A DNA stretch of 42,402 nt from Lachnospiraceae bacterium (GTDB lineage: Bacteria > Bacillota > Clostridia > Lachnospirales > Lachnospiraceae), in assembly GCA_029006155.1 (NCBI GenBank), contig JAQXGF010000086.1:1-42402 (forward strand), in the 5' to 3' direction. Shown piece after piece: positions 15,843 through 25,114 of the stretch. The translations under genes and the position numbers were made by a program. The notes below the pieces were generated by a model. It was not told where the DNA came from and made no database searches. It saw only the letters and a list, made by a program, of their open reading frames with translations. The number at the start of each line of letters is the position of its first letter. Position 1 is the first letter of the stretch.

Positions 15843-18245
15843 TTATTTCACTACAATATTCACAATCTTATTCGGTACATAAATTTCCTTTACGACATTC
15901 TTGCCCTCGGTCAGAGCTGCGATCTTGCTGTCTGCATTCGCAATCGCGAGTGCCTCCTCCTTCGTGCAACCGTTCGGGATGACGATCGTAGTCTTAAGCT
16001 TACCATTGATCTGGACACCGATCTCGATCTTGGACTCGACGGTCTTGTTCTCATCATACTTCGGCCACTCAGAGAGAGACAGGAAGCCTTCTCCGCCGAT
16101 GCTCTCCCACATCTCCTCGCAAAGATGCGGAGCAAACGGGCAGAGCAGCTTGATGAAGATCACGAGATCCTCGCGGCTGATCGTTCCAGCTGTGTAGATG
16201 TCGTTAATCAGAGTCATCAGGCATGCGATCGCGGTGTTGAACTTCATCGCCTCGATGTCTGCCGTCACCTTCTTGATCGCCTTGTGGAATTTTACTTCCA
16301 TATCCGGATCTGCCGGAGCGTCTGTCATGATATCGGTCAGACCTGCCACACGCTCAAGGAAACGCTTACAGCCCTTTACAGAGCTGTCGTTCCACGGAGC
16401 AGCTGCGCCGTAATCGCCCATGAACAGCACGTAGGTGCGGAGCGTATCTGCGCCGTATTCCTTTACGATGTCGAGCGGGTCTACGACATTACCCTTGGAT
16501 TTACTCATCTTATCGCCGTCTGCGCCGAGGATCATACCCTGTGCAGAACGCTTTGCATACGGCTCCGGTGTATTGACTACACCGATGTCGTACAGGAAAT
16601 GATGCCAGAATCTGGAGTAGATCATATGACGGGTCACGTGCTCCATACCACCATTGTACCAGTCAACCGGCATCCAGTAGTTCAGCTTGTCCATCGCTGC
16701 CAGCTCATTATCATTATGCGGATCGATGTAGCGCAGGAAGTACCAGGATGATCCTGCCCACTGCGGCATCGTATCCGTCTCACGCTTTGCTGCGCCGCCA
16801 CACTTCGGGCATTTGCAGTTTACGAAGGAATCAATCTTCGCCAGAGGAGACTGTCCGTCCTCACCCGGCTGGAAATCTTCCACGTCCGGAAGACGAAGCG
16901 GAAGCTCCTCAAACGGAACTGCTACATCGCCACAGGTCGGGCAGTGTACGATCGGAATCGGCTCACCCCAGTATCTCTGACGGTTGAACGCCCAGTCTTT
17001 CATCTTGTACTGAACGCCTGCCTCACCGATGCCACGCTTCTCCAGCTCCTCAAGCATACGCTTGATGGAATCTTTCTTATTTGTATAACCATTCAGGAAC
17101 TCGGAGTTGATCATCTCACCGTCGCCGGTATAGGCTTCCTTCTCGATGTCGCCGCCCTTGATAACCTGAATGATGTCGATACCAAATTTCTTTGCGAAAT
17201 CGTAGTCTCTCTGGTCATGTGCCGGTACTGCCATGATCGCGCCGGTACCGTAGCCCATCATAACATAGTCTGCGATGAAGATCGGGATCTTCTTGCCATT
17301 GACCGGATTGACTGCGGTCAGACCATCGATGCACACACCGGTCTTGTCCTTGACCAGCTGGGTACGCTCGAACTCAGTCTTCTTTGCGCAGACATCACGG
17401 TATGCCTGAATCTCTCCAAAGTTCTTAATCTGATCCTTATACTTATCGATCAGCGGATGCTCCGGTGCGATAACCATGAAGGTCACGCCATAGAGGGTAT
17501 CCGGTCTGGTCGTGTAAATGCGCAGCTGCTCATCCAGCCCATCTACCTGGAAGTTTACAAATGCACCGGTAGACTTACCGATCCAGTTGATCTGCTGCTG
17601 CTTGATGTTGGCCGGATAATCGACCGTATTCAGTCCTTCGAGCAGCTTGTCTGCATACTGCGTGATGCGCAGATACCATACGTCCTTGGAACGCTGTACG
17701 ACATCGCTGTGGCAAATATCGCATTTTCCACCCTGGCTGTCCTCGTTGGAAAGAACGACCTTACAGGACGGGCAGTAGTTTACAAGTGTCTTGTCCCGGA
17801 ATACCAGACCATGTTCAAACATTTTCAGGAAAATCCACTGCGTCCACTTGTAGAAGTCCGGATCGGTCGTATCGATCACGCGGCTCCAGTCAAAGGAAAA
17901 TCCGACGCTCTTTAACTGCTCGGAAAAACGGTGGATATTCTTATCCGTGATGATACGCGGATGTGTGGATGTCTTGATCGCATAGTTCTCGGTCGGAAGT
18001 CCGAATGCGTCAAATCCGATCGGGAACAGTACATTGTATCCCTCCATACGGCGCTTCCGTGCGATGACCTCGATACTGGAATATGCTTTAATATGTCCGA
18101 CATGCATGCCGGCTCCGCTCGGATACGGGAACTCTACCAGGCCGTAGAACTTCGGCTTCTCGCTTCCGTCTACTGCCTTAAAAATTTCCTGCTCCGCCCA
18201 TTTCTTCTGCCATTTGGGCTCAATCTTTTTAAATTCGTGTCTCAT
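15843..18245 (-). CDS. leuS: Leucyl-tRNA synthetase
   Basis: 800 residues; charges tRNA-Leu in the cytoplasm. The class I signatures are present: HVGH at 48-51 (HIGH motif) and KMSKS at 579-583. Between them lies the CP1 editing domain (TRPDTLYGVTF) and zinc-type cysteine pairs (YCPSCKVVLSNE, CDICHSD, CPTCGD, CKCPKCGG). The C-terminal anticodon-binding and small end domain are complete. The start at 18245 is preferred over the in-frame ATG at 18257 because GGAGGAG, the ribosome site, lies between them. Only 55 nt separate it from the upstream AraC gene, so no leucine T-box leader fits; it may be read from the regulator transcript or from a promoter inside it. Confidence 0.97.
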   Translation of the reverse strand: MRHEFKKIEPKWQKKWAEQEIFKAVDGSEKPKFYGLVEFPYPSGAGMHVGHIKAYSSIEVIARKRRMEGYNVLFPIGFDAFGLPTENYAIKTSTHPRIITDKNIHRFSEQLKSVGFSFDWSRVIDTTDPDFYKWTQWIFLKMFEHGLVFRDKTLVNYCPSCKVVLSNEDSQGGKCDICHSDVVQRSKDVWYLRITQYADKLLEGLNTVDYPANIKQQQINWIGKSTGAFVNFQVDGLDEQLRIYTTRPDTLYGVTFMVIAPEHPLIDKYKDQIKNFGEIQAYRDVCAKKTEFERTQLVKDKTGVCIDGLTAVNPVNGKKIPIFIADYVMMGYGTGAIMAVPAHDQRDYDFAKKFGIDIIQVIKGGDIEKEAYTGDGEMINSEFLNGYTNKKDSIKRMLEELEKRGIGEAGVQYKMKDWAFNRQRYWGEPIPIVHCPTCGDVAVPFEELPLRLPDVEDFQPGEDGQSPLAKIDSFVNCKCPKCGGAAKRETDTMPQWAGSSWYFLRYIDPHNDNELAAMDKLNYWMPVDWYNGGMEHVTRHMIYSRFWHHFLYDIGVVNTPEPYAKRSAQGMILGADGDKMSKSKGNVVDPLDIVKEYGADTLRTYVLFMGDYGAAAPWNDSSVKGCKRFLERVAGLTDIMTDAPADPDMEVKFHKAIKKVTADIEAMKFNTAIACLMTLINDIYTAGTISREDLVIFIKLLCPFAPHLCEEMWESIGGEGFLSLSEWPKYDENKTVESKIEIGVQINGKLKTTIVIPNGCTKEEALAIANADSKIAALTEGKNVVKEIYVPNKIVNIVVK

Positions 18246-18300
18246 ATGCTCCTCCATTGCTTCCTATTTATACACAGGATTGCACAAATCAGTACTCATT

Positions 18301-19161
18301 CTAATCCAATGTACCCTTTTTGTCAATGCTCCCGCGCAGCTTTGACGGCGGATATCCGTACTTCTTTTTAAATGTCTTGCTCAGATGAAACTCATCATAA
18401 AATCCGAAGTTTACCGCAGCTTCGTGGAGCTTCGCATCCGGCTGATGCGAGAGGAATTCCCGCACCATCTCCAGCTTCAGATCCATCTGATAGGCAGAGA
18501 AGGTCTGATTGCAGGATGCCCGGAACCGATTGTTCAACGTGCGGGGGCAGATGTAAAACTCCGCCGCCATCTCCGGTGCGGAAAAAAAGACCTGCGGATT
18601 GGAATAAATCTTCTGCCGTACCCGTTCCAGCATAGAATTGCTCCCTGCCCCGCCCGCCGTCTCCTCCTGCAGCGAAGCGAGCTCGCACAGAATCAGATTG
18701 AACAGCAACGTCAGCCGATCCTCCCGCTGCGCATCGCCGCCCCAGTAGGCAGAGATCAGTTCATGAAAATACTGGCGGATCTTCGGCTCCTTCTGACAGT
18801 GGATGAGGGTGTGGCTGCGCAGGAAACGTGAATCTTCAGAGGTTTTTGTGGCTTCCATTTTATCCATGCAGGTTTTTCTACTCTGCTCTCCTTCCGTCGG
18901 CAGCACATGAAAATACATATGCCGGTTGCCCGGATTGCACAGCCGCACTCCGGTGTGATATCGCCCCGCACAGAGGATCAGCAGGTCGTCTGTCTGCAGT
19001 TCATACGGAATCCCCTCCTCGATCACCTCCCAGGTGCCATCCAGAATGTACAGGAAGTCATGTTCGGTCATTGTGCGGGTGGGGTGCAGCATGCCATTGA
19101 CCGAGGTGATATAGTTGGCGCTGGTAATGGTGCGGGGGACCATTTTTTCGAGAGATAGCAT
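18301..19161 (-). CDS. AraC-family regulator with cupin sensor domain
   Basis: 286 residues. The N-terminal half is an AraC-type sugar-binding cupin (MTEHDFLYILDGTWEVIEEG, then YHTGVRLCNPGNRHMYFHV). The C-terminal 100 residues form the double helix-turn-helix (FSAPEMAAEFYICPRTLNNRFRA and LHEAAVNFGFYDEFHLSKTFKKKYGYPPSKLR). It is divergent from the GH127 arabinofuranosidase gene, 266 nt away, and so probably activates it in response to L-arabinose or a related sugar. AGGAG precedes the ATG. leuS follows 55 nt downstream on the same strand, which is probably accidental. Confidence 0.9.
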   Translation of the reverse strand: MLSLEKMVPRTITSANYITSVNGMLHPTRTMTEHDFLYILDGTWEVIEEGIPYELQTDDLLILCAGRYHTGVRLCNPGNRHMYFHVLPTEGEQSRKTCMDKMEATKTSEDSRFLRSHTLIHCQKEPKIRQYFHELISAYWGGDAQREDRLTLLFNLILCELASLQEETAGGAGSNSMLERVRQKIYSNPQVFFSAPEMAAEFYICPRTLNNRFRASCNQTFSAYQMDLKLEMVREFLSHQPDAKLHEAAVNFGFYDEFHLSKTFKKKYGYPPSKLRGSIDKKGTLD

Positions 19162-19427
19162 GAGGGGCTCCTTTCAGGTTGGATAGCGAGGGCGTTTCGC
19201 CTACCAAAAAATGCCACCCCAATCCAAGTCAAATAAATTTGCCTTGGACTGCCTTGCCATTTTTCTGGCATTCAAAACTGTTTTCCACATTTTACATGTT
19301 TTCTTCCAGTTTGGCAATGGTTTGGAACGATGTTTTTTGGTAAAATACAAATACATAAATTTCAGAACTACCAGAGCCATCACAACCATTTCACATGGCT
19401 CTGCCGGATAAAAAGGAGGAAACTTAC
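19162..19427. promoter_or_regulatory. Divergent control region of AraC regulator and GH127 gene
   Basis: TAAAAT at 19341-19346 is the likely -10 for the GH127 gene; no good -35 lies at the right distance, as is usual for AraC-activated promoters. Inverted half-sites TGCCA/TGGCA occur at 19256-19271, with a further TTGGCAATGG at 19311, and could be operator parts. Confidence 0.4.
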
Positions 19428-21449
19428 ATGGACAAGCAGAAATTTTCATCTCCGCTCTCTCTGCGTGATGTGCGGGTAACGGATGCATTCTGGAAAAAGG
19501 AAATGGAACTGGTGCGCACGGAAGTCATCCCGTATCAGTGGGCGGCCCTGAACGATCAGGTCGAGGGTGCAGCACCGAGCTACTGCATGCACAATTTTAA
19601 AGCTGCAGGAAAACAGAACAAAGAGCGCCGTGAGCAGGGAAAGGATTTCAAGGAGCCGACTTATACGTTCCGTGGCTTTGAGACGTTGCCGGAAGATCCG
19701 GCACATCCGGAAGATGACAAGTTTTACGGGTTTGTATTTCAGGACAGTGATTTCTACAAGTGGATCGAGGCGGTCGGCTATTCTCTGACCCAGCATCCGG
19801 ATCCGGAGCTTGAAAAGATCGCGGACGAGGCGATCGAGATCGTCTCATCTGCACAGCAGGATGACGGCTATCTGGACACCTACTATATTCTGAACGGCAA
19901 AGACAAAATCTTTTCCAATCTGAAGGACAATCATGAGCTCTACTGCCTCGGACACCTGCTTGAAGGCGCAGTAGCCTATTATCAGGCGACCGGAAAGGAT
20001 CAGCTTCTGAATACCGCCTGCCGTTATGCCGATTATGTGGCTGATTATTTTGGACCAGAAGAAGGCAAATGCAAGGGCTATCCGGGACACGAGATCGCGG
20101 AGATGGCACTTGTCCGCCTCTACGAGACGACCAAAAATGATAAATATCTGAAGCTTGCAAAGTATTTCATCGACGAGCGCGGCACCCGCCCGTACTACTT
20201 CGATCAGGAGCATCCAGAAGAAGTAAAGAAGCATCCGGACGGTCTGCGCTACGCTTACAATCAGGCGCATCTTCCGGTACGCGAGCAGGACGAGGCAGTC
20301 GGACACGCCGTACGTGCCGTATACCTCTATTCCGGAATGGCAGACATCGCACGTCTCTCCGGCGATGACAAGCTCTTTGATGCCTGCAATACCCTCTGGA
20401 ACAATATGGTCGACAAAAAGCTCTACATCACCGGCGGCATCGGCGGCACACACATCGGCGAGGCATTTTCCTTCAACTACGACCTTCCGAATGACACTGC
20501 CTATGCAGAGACGTGTGCATCCATCGGCCTCGTATTTTTCGCGCGCCGCATGCTGGAGATCTGCCCGGATTCCCGCTACGCGGATGTCATGGAGCAGGCG
20601 CTTTACAACACGGTACTCGCAGGCATGGCACTCGACGGCAAGAGCTTCTTCTATGTAAACCCGCTCGAGGTACTCCCGGAAGCCTGCCAGAAAGATGAGC
20701 GCAAATTCCACGTAAAGGATGTCCGCCAGAAATGGTTTGGCTGCGCATGCTGCCCGCCGAACCTCGCACGTACTTTAAGTTCCGTAAGTTCCTACGCATT
20801 TACCGAAAATGACGATACTCTGTTTGTACATCTGTACATCGGAAGTGATATTAAGAAACAGGTGAACGGTCAGGAAATTTCCGTCCACATTGATTCCGCT
20901 TTCCCGTGGGATGGAAACGTCACCGTCTCGGTCGATGGCGCAAACGTTCCGTTCACACTGGCGCTGCGCATCCCGGGCTGGGCAAACAGCTATACCGTAA
21001 GTGCAGACAGTTCTGACTATACGATCAAGGACGGCTATCTCTATCTCACCCGCAGCTGGAAGAAGGGCGAGACGCTGACCCTCGACTTCCCGATGGAGAT
21101 TCAGGTATGGAATGCGGACCCGCGCGTCCGTGAGGACATCGGCAAAGCAGCCGTTACCCGTGGACCGATCACGTACTGTCTGGAAGAAAAGGACAACGGA
21201 GCCGATCTGCACCTGCTCACCCTCGACTGGAATGCACCAGCCTCCGTCAGAGATGCAGTCGTAGCAGGCGAGCCGATAAAGGAAATCGTCATGCACGGAT
21301 ACCGCGAGGAGCTTCCGGCTCCGAAAGCTGGCGCCCTCTACCGCCCGATCCAGAAAGCAGAGAAAAAGCCGGTAGAACTCAAATTTATCCCGTATTATAC
21401 ATGGGCAAACCGCGGTGAAAATGAGATGAGCGTGTGGGTACGGGTGTGA
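19428..21449 (+). CDS. GH127 beta-L-arabinofuranosidase (HypBA1-like)
   Basis: 673 residues, close to the 658 of Bifidobacterium longum HypBA1, the founding enzyme that removes beta-1,2-linked L-arabinofuranose from hydroxyproline-linked oligosaccharides. The zinc/catalytic set is present at matching spacing: Glu345 (acid/base counterpart of Glu322), Glu361 and Cys363 (Glu338, Cys340), and Cys441/Cys442 (Cys417 nucleophile, Cys418). No signal peptide, so it acts in the cytoplasm on imported sugars. AAGGAGG sits before the ATG at 19428, which decides against an upstream ATG at 19395. It has its own strong terminator and is divergent from an AraC/cupin regulator. Confidence 0.92.
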   Translation: MDKQKFSSPLSLRDVRVTDAFWKKEMELVRTEVIPYQWAALNDQVEGAAPSYCMHNFKAAGKQNKERREQGKDFKEPTYTFRGFETLPEDPAHPEDDKFYGFVFQDSDFYKWIEAVGYSLTQHPDPELEKIADEAIEIVSSAQQDDGYLDTYYILNGKDKIFSNLKDNHELYCLGHLLEGAVAYYQATGKDQLLNTACRYADYVADYFGPEEGKCKGYPGHEIAEMALVRLYETTKNDKYLKLAKYFIDERGTRPYYFDQEHPEEVKKHPDGLRYAYNQAHLPVREQDEAVGHAVRAVYLYSGMADIARLSGDDKLFDACNTLWNNMVDKKLYITGGIGGTHIGEAFSFNYDLPNDTAYAETCASIGLVFFARRMLEICPDSRYADVMEQALYNTVLAGMALDGKSFFYVNPLEVLPEACQKDERKFHVKDVRQKWFGCACCPPNLARTLSSVSSYAFTENDDTLFVHLYIGSDIKKQVNGQEISVHIDSAFPWDGNVTVSVDGANVPFTLALRIPGWANSYTVSADSSDYTIKDGYLYLTRSWKKGETLTLDFPMEIQVWNADPRVREDIGKAAVTRGPITYCLEEKDNGADLHLLTLDWNAPASVRDAVVAGEPIKEIVMHGYREELPAPKAGALYRPIQKAEKKPVELKFIPYYTWANRGENEMSVWVRV

Positions 21450-21515
21450 TTCCACATATAGCAGAACTTCCAAATATAAAATCTGCAAAATTATAAAAAT
21501 TGATGAATCAAAAGA

Positions 21516-21558
21516 AGTCCCGGGATTTGCTGTAACATTTCAAATCCCGGGGCTTTTG
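21516..21558 (+). terminator. Terminator of the GH127 gene
   Basis: A GC-rich stem of about 13 bp (AGTCCCGGGATTTG with CAAATCCCGGGGCT) closes a 12-nt loop and is followed by TTTT. The reverse strand reads into CTTCTTTTG, so it may also serve the convergent dus gene. Confidence 0.85.
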
Positions 21559-21622
21559 ACTTTGCATTTCTTTATACGCCCTAATTACATATAAAATTTA
21601 AGAGTGAGACACTCCATATTAT

Positions 21623-22627
21623 CTATGGTCTCCACTGCACCGGCCCATCCGGGTACAGATTACATGCGCGGAACAGATTGCCCACCTCACAGCGGTACTC
21701 ATTCAGGCTGGAGGTCTTGCGGAGCTTTTTGGCATACGGTTCACTTCCTTCAAAGGAGTGCACCAGATAGCTCCAGAGCTCTTTCATATGGAAAATCGCA
21801 TTTTTATCCTCGTCAAAAATCTCCCGGTACTGCTGGAAGATCGTATCGTGGAAGGCACGCAGCTCCTGCTTGCCGGTTCTGTAGATTTCGACTCCCGTTT
21901 GCCCGGCTTTCTGAGCATGCTCAAGTGACTGCAACCTCCGCATCAGTCCCGGATCTGCGAGCACGCCGCGCCCGATCATCACACGCTCCACCTGTGGAAA
22001 ACGCGCCCGGAACTGCTCGTAATCACGCACAGTAAACAGATTGCCATTGTAGCAGACGGGATGTTTGCTCCTCGCAAGCAGCTCGCCAAATACATCCAGA
22101 TGTGGCTCTCCCTTGTAATATTCTTTACGCGTGCGCGGATGAATGATCACCTCTGACATCGGATACTGGTTATAAACGTCCATCAGCGCATATCCCTCTT
22201 CTGGATGTTCCATGCCAATCCGTGTCTTGACCGAAATCCGAAGAGGCGCCCCATCAAAAATCTGCTCCAGAAACCGGTTCAGTCGATCGAGATCTGCGAG
22301 CATCCCGGCACCGCGTCCACCTGCCACCACCGTGCCGGACGGACAGCCCAGATTCAAGTTTACTTCCTCATAGCCATACGCTGCAAGCGCCTTTGCTGTC
22401 TCCACGAAGCGCACCGGATCACTCGTCAGGATCTGCGGGATGAGCTCTTTTACCCGATTGTTCTCAGGAAGAATATCCCGCAGTTCCTTTTTTCGTAGTG
22501 CGTGCTTCTGATCCGGCACAATGAACGGCGTAAAATACCGGTCTGTCCCTGGAAAATACTCCTCCAGTGCATTGCGGAAAATATATCCGGTCACGCCTTC
22601 CAGCGGGGCAAGATAAAATTTCATCAT
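21623..22627 (-). CDS. dus: tRNA-dihydrouridine synthase
   Basis: 334 residues; an FMN enzyme that reduces uridine to dihydrouridine in the D-loop of tRNA. It starts with FYLAPLEGVTG (FMN site), carries the catalytic cysteine Cys95 in NLGCPSGTV, then KTRIGMEH, IIHPRTRKEYYKG, VCYNGNLF and MIGRGVLADPGLM, all in the order of the Dus TIM barrel, and ends with the helical tRNA-binding domain. Sub-type cannot be named. The ATG directly abuts the TAA of the FGGY kinase gene, with no clear ribosome site, suggesting translational coupling with an unrelated gene. Confidence 0.93.
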   Translation of the reverse strand: MMKFYLAPLEGVTGYIFRNALEEYFPGTDRYFTPFIVPDQKHALRKKELRDILPENNRVKELIPQILTSDPVRFVETAKALAAYGYEEVNLNLGCPSGTVVAGGRGAGMLADLDRLNRFLEQIFDGAPLRISVKTRIGMEHPEEGYALMDVYNQYPMSEVIIHPRTRKEYYKGEPHLDVFGELLARSKHPVCYNGNLFTVRDYEQFRARFPQVERVMIGRGVLADPGLMRRLQSLEHAQKAGQTGVEIYRTGKQELRAFHDTIFQQYREIFDEDKNAIFHMKELWSYLVHSFEGSEPYAKKLRKTSSLNEYRCEVGNLFRACNLYPDGPVQWRP

Positions 22628-24235
22628 TTATCTCAGCGACTCTACCGCTGCGCGTTCAATCGGAAGTCCCTCTTTATAGCGCTCGATAAATGCATCAAAG
22701 CCTGCCACGTCTGCCGGGTTCGGCTGCATCTCGCTTCCTGCGCTGCCACCGAATACCTTATCTGCCAGGAACTGATCCAGCGTCTCACCTTCTGCCTTAT
22801 TTACCATGTAAGAAGCCAGCAGTGCGATACCCCATGCGCCGCCTTCTCCTGCCGTCTCCATAACGGATACCGGAGAATTCAGTGCTGCAGCCAGAATGCC
22901 CTGTCCTACGCCCTTTGTCTTGAAGAGTCCGCCATGACCATAGATCTTGTCGATCTTCACATCCTCATTCTTCAGGAGGATATCGAAACCAACCTTCAGA
23001 GCACCGAGGGAAGTGAACAAGTTGACACGCATGAAGTTTGCCAGGTTGAACTTGCTGTCCGGCTTGCGCACGAAGAGCGGACGTCCCTCATTGAAGCCTG
23101 TGATGTGCTCACCGGAGAAGTAGTTGTATGCCAGCAGTCCGCCGCAATCCGCATCTCCTTCCAGAGCCTTATTGTACAGGGTACCAAAGAGCTTGTTCAT
23201 ATCGACTTCGATGCCAAATGCCTCGGAGAACTCCTTGAAAATGCCCACCCATGCGTTCAGATCAGAGGTGCAGTTGTTGCAGTGTACCATTGCGACCTGA
23301 TGTCCGGCCGGGGTCGTCACAATATCAATCGCCTCATACGGCTTGGACAGATCCTTTTCCAGAACGATCATACCGAATACAGAGGTACCAGCGGATACAT
23401 TACCGGTGCGGACTGCCACACTGTTCGTCGCTGCCATTCCAGTACCAGCATCACCTTCCGGCGGGCAAAGCGGAATGCCTGCCTGAAGCTTTCCGGATAC
23501 ATCCAGCTTCTTTGCGCCCTCTGCGGTCAGACGTCCTGCATCGTCGCCTGCTACAAGTACCTTCGGGAAAATCTCACGCAGCTTCCAGCCAAAGCCCTTC
23601 GGAGCTACGAGCTCGTCAAACTTCTGTACCATCTGCTCGTTGTAATCCTTCGTCGCCGTATCGATCGGGAACATACCGGATGCCTCGCCGACACCGGCTA
23701 CCTTCTCGCCGGTCAGCTGCCAGTGCAGATACTCTGCGAGCGTCGATACGAATACGATATCCTTTACATGCTCTTCACCGTTTAAGATCGCCTGATACAG
23801 ATGTGCGATCGTCCATCTCTGCGGGATATGGAAATTGAACTTCTCAGAAAGCACGTTGGAAGCCTCTTCGGTGATCGTATTTCTCCAGGTACGGAATGGT
23901 ACGAGCAGCTTTCCGTCCTTGTCAAACGGCATATAGCCATGCATCATGGCACTGAATCCGATCGCTGCCAGATTCGTCAGCTCTACATCATACTTTTCCT
24001 TTACATCCTCTGCCAGCTTTGCATAGCTGTCCTGCAGTCCGGTCCAGATCGCATCCAAACTGTATGTCCAGATACCGTCTACCAGCTGATTCTCCCAGTC
24101 ATGTGCACCGGAAGCGATCGGCGCATTTGTCTCGTCTACGAGCACCGCCTTGATTCTTGTCGAACCGAGCTCAATACCGAGCACGGCCTTTCCAGCTGCA
24201 ATTGTCTCTTTTATCTTGCTTACATCCAAGCCCAT
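22628..24235 (-). CDS. FGGY-family pentulose kinase (L-ribulokinase- or xylulokinase-like)
   Basis: 535 residues with the two FGGY domains. Visible are the N-terminal ATPase strand [17 protein letters not shown], the MHGYMPFD region, the substrate/phosphate region [11 protein letters not shown], and the C-terminal [21 protein letters not shown] and [17 protein letters not shown]. Length and the C-terminal signature fit Firmicute enzymes annotated as L-ribulokinase or xylulokinase. Since a beta-L-arabinofuranosidase gene lies 1.2 kb away, L-ribulose is the more attractive substrate, but this is inference. A regular AGGAGGA site precedes the ATG; dus follows without a gap. No isomerase (araA) or epimerase (araD) is in the window. 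Confidence 0.85.
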   Translation of the reverse strand: MGLDVSKIKETIAAGKAVLGIELGSTRIKAVLVDETNAPIASGAHDWENQLVDGIWTYSLDAIWTGLQDSYAKLAEDVKEKYDVELTNLAAIGFSAMMHGYMPFDKDGKLLVPFRTWRNTITEEASNVLSEKFNFHIPQRWTIAHLYQAILNGEEHVKDIVFVSTLAEYLHWQLTGEKVAGVGEASGMFPIDTATKDYNEQMVQKFDELVAPKGFGWKLREIFPKVLVAGDDAGRLTAEGAKKLDVSGKLQAGIPLCPPEGDAGTGMAATNSVAVRTGNVSAGTSVFGMIVLEKDLSKPYEAIDIVTTPAGHQVAMVHCNNCTSDLNAWVGIFKEFSEAFGIEVDMNKLFGTLYNKALEGDADCGGLLAYNYFSGEHITGFNEGRPLFVRKPDSKFNLANFMRVNLFTSLGALKVGFDILLKNEDVKIDKIYGHGGLFKTKGVGQGILAAALNSPVSVMETAGEGGAWGIALLASYMVNKAEGETLDQFLADKVFGGSAGSEMQPNPADVAGFDAFIERYKEGLPIERAAVESLR

Positions 24236-24260
24236 TTTCAGATCCTCCTACTTATTCACT

Positions 24261-24275
24261 CTGCGGAAACCGCAG
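24261..24275. other. Hairpin in leader of the FGGY kinase gene
   Basis: CTGCGG-aaa-CCGCAG lies about 25 nt before the kinase start. On the plus strand it is followed by TTTTTG and looks like a terminator; on the kinase strand it is a 5'-UTR hairpin without U-run. No plus-strand gene needs it. Confidence 0.5.
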
Positions 24276-24291
24276 TTTTTGCCGTCTATTT

Positions 24292-24300
24292 ATTATAACA
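24292..24300 (-). promoter_or_regulatory. Extended -10 promoter of the FGGY kinase gene
   Basis: The minus strand reads TGTTATAAT, a perfect extended -10 (TGnTATAAT) 57 nt before the ATG. No clear -35 box is present. Confidence 0.6.
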
Positions 24301-24342
24301 TTCTTTTTCACTCCCTGCACCTGTTTTTTGTATGAATCCCAC

Positions 24343-24389
24343 AAAATAAAATCCCCGCCACGACCCTTTTCCAGATCGCAGCGGGAATC
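24343..24389 (-). terminator. Terminator after the cytidylate-kinase-like gene
   Basis: On the minus strand GATTCCCGC pairs with GCGGGGAT (one G-U), followed by TTTTATTTT. It is 20 nt downstream of the stop at 24409 and probably ends the liv operon transcript. Confidence 0.75.
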
Positions 24390-24408
24390 CACTCATATCA
24401 TTTCATCT

Positions 24409-25059
24409 CTAATTTTTCTTTGTCCCCGGAAGTCCTCCGAACCGCACCTTGATGTACGCTTCGATCGCCTCCATCGTCCCCTCAAATCCGAGGTGCTCAC
24501 TGTTCAGACACAGGTCATAGTTCCGCGCATCCGTCCATTCCTGACCGGTATAATAGCGGTAGAAATCGCTGCGGTATTTATCCGTGCGCTCCACGAACTT
24601 TTCCACATCTTTTCCGATGTAAGCTCTGCGCTCAATGGCCTGCCGGACACAGTAATCTTTCGATGCGTGTACGAATACGCTGACTACATTGTCATAATCC
24701 TTGAGCACATAGTCCGCTGCCCGTCCGATGATGACACACGACTCCTTCTCTGCCAGATCCCGGATAATTTTTGCCTGATAGTTGAAAAGGTTGTGATCGC
24801 TGACAAACTCATCACTGTCCGGCTTGATCAGCCTGCCCTTATACTCTGCTCCATGCGACTTTCCAAAGAACAGGGGGGTCCGTTTCAGCTTCTCATCCGC
24901 CTGGTTAAACAGCTCCTCTGCAATTCCGCTCTCCTCCGACGCCAGCTCAATAATCTCATGCTCATAGTAAGAAATTCCTAGATCCTCAGAGAGCATTTTT
25001 CCGATTGTCTTTCCGCCGCTGCCGAAATGGCGTGCAATTGTAATTACCACATTTTTCAT
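24409..25059 (-). CDS. Cytidylate kinase-like protein
   Basis: 216 residues of the Cytidylate_kin2 family, P-loop kinases related to CMP kinase with unknown real substrate. The P-loop is ARHFGSGGKTIGK at about 9-21, followed by YYEHEIIELASEESG, SCVIIGRAADYVLKD and RAIERRA-like lid residues (CVRQAIERRAYIGKD). Such proteins are frequent in Lachnospiraceae beside transporter or membrane genes. It is 55 nt after livF on the same strand and before a terminator, so it is likely the last gene of that operon. AAGGGGG precedes the ATG. Confidence 0.85.
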   Translation of the reverse strand: MKNVVITIARHFGSGGKTIGKMLSEDLGISYYEHEIIELASEESGIAEELFNQADEKLKRTPLFFGKSHGAEYKGRLIKPDSDEFVSDHNLFNYQAKIIRDLAEKESCVIIGRAADYVLKDYDNVVSVFVHASKDYCVRQAIERRAYIGKDVEKFVERTDKYRSDFYRYYTGQEWTDARNYDLCLNSEHLGFEGTMEAIEAYIKVRFGGLPGTKKN

Positions 25060-25114
25060 AGTAATCCCCCTTTTCAGGCTCTATCTGTAGCCCATTTAGT
25101 TCCTTCGTTATGAT

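Noticed and set aside
16944-17915. 323-codon plus-strand frame opposite leuS
   Set aside because: Antisense shadow of a highly conserved synthetase.
18246-18257. Upstream ATG of leuS at 18257
   Set aside because: The GGAGGAG between the two ATGs is the ribosome site for the second one, so the longer form is unlikely.
22502-23785. 427-codon plus-strand frame opposite the FGGY kinase
   Set aside because: Shadow of a conserved kinase on the other strand; no promoter, ribosome site or recognisable domain.
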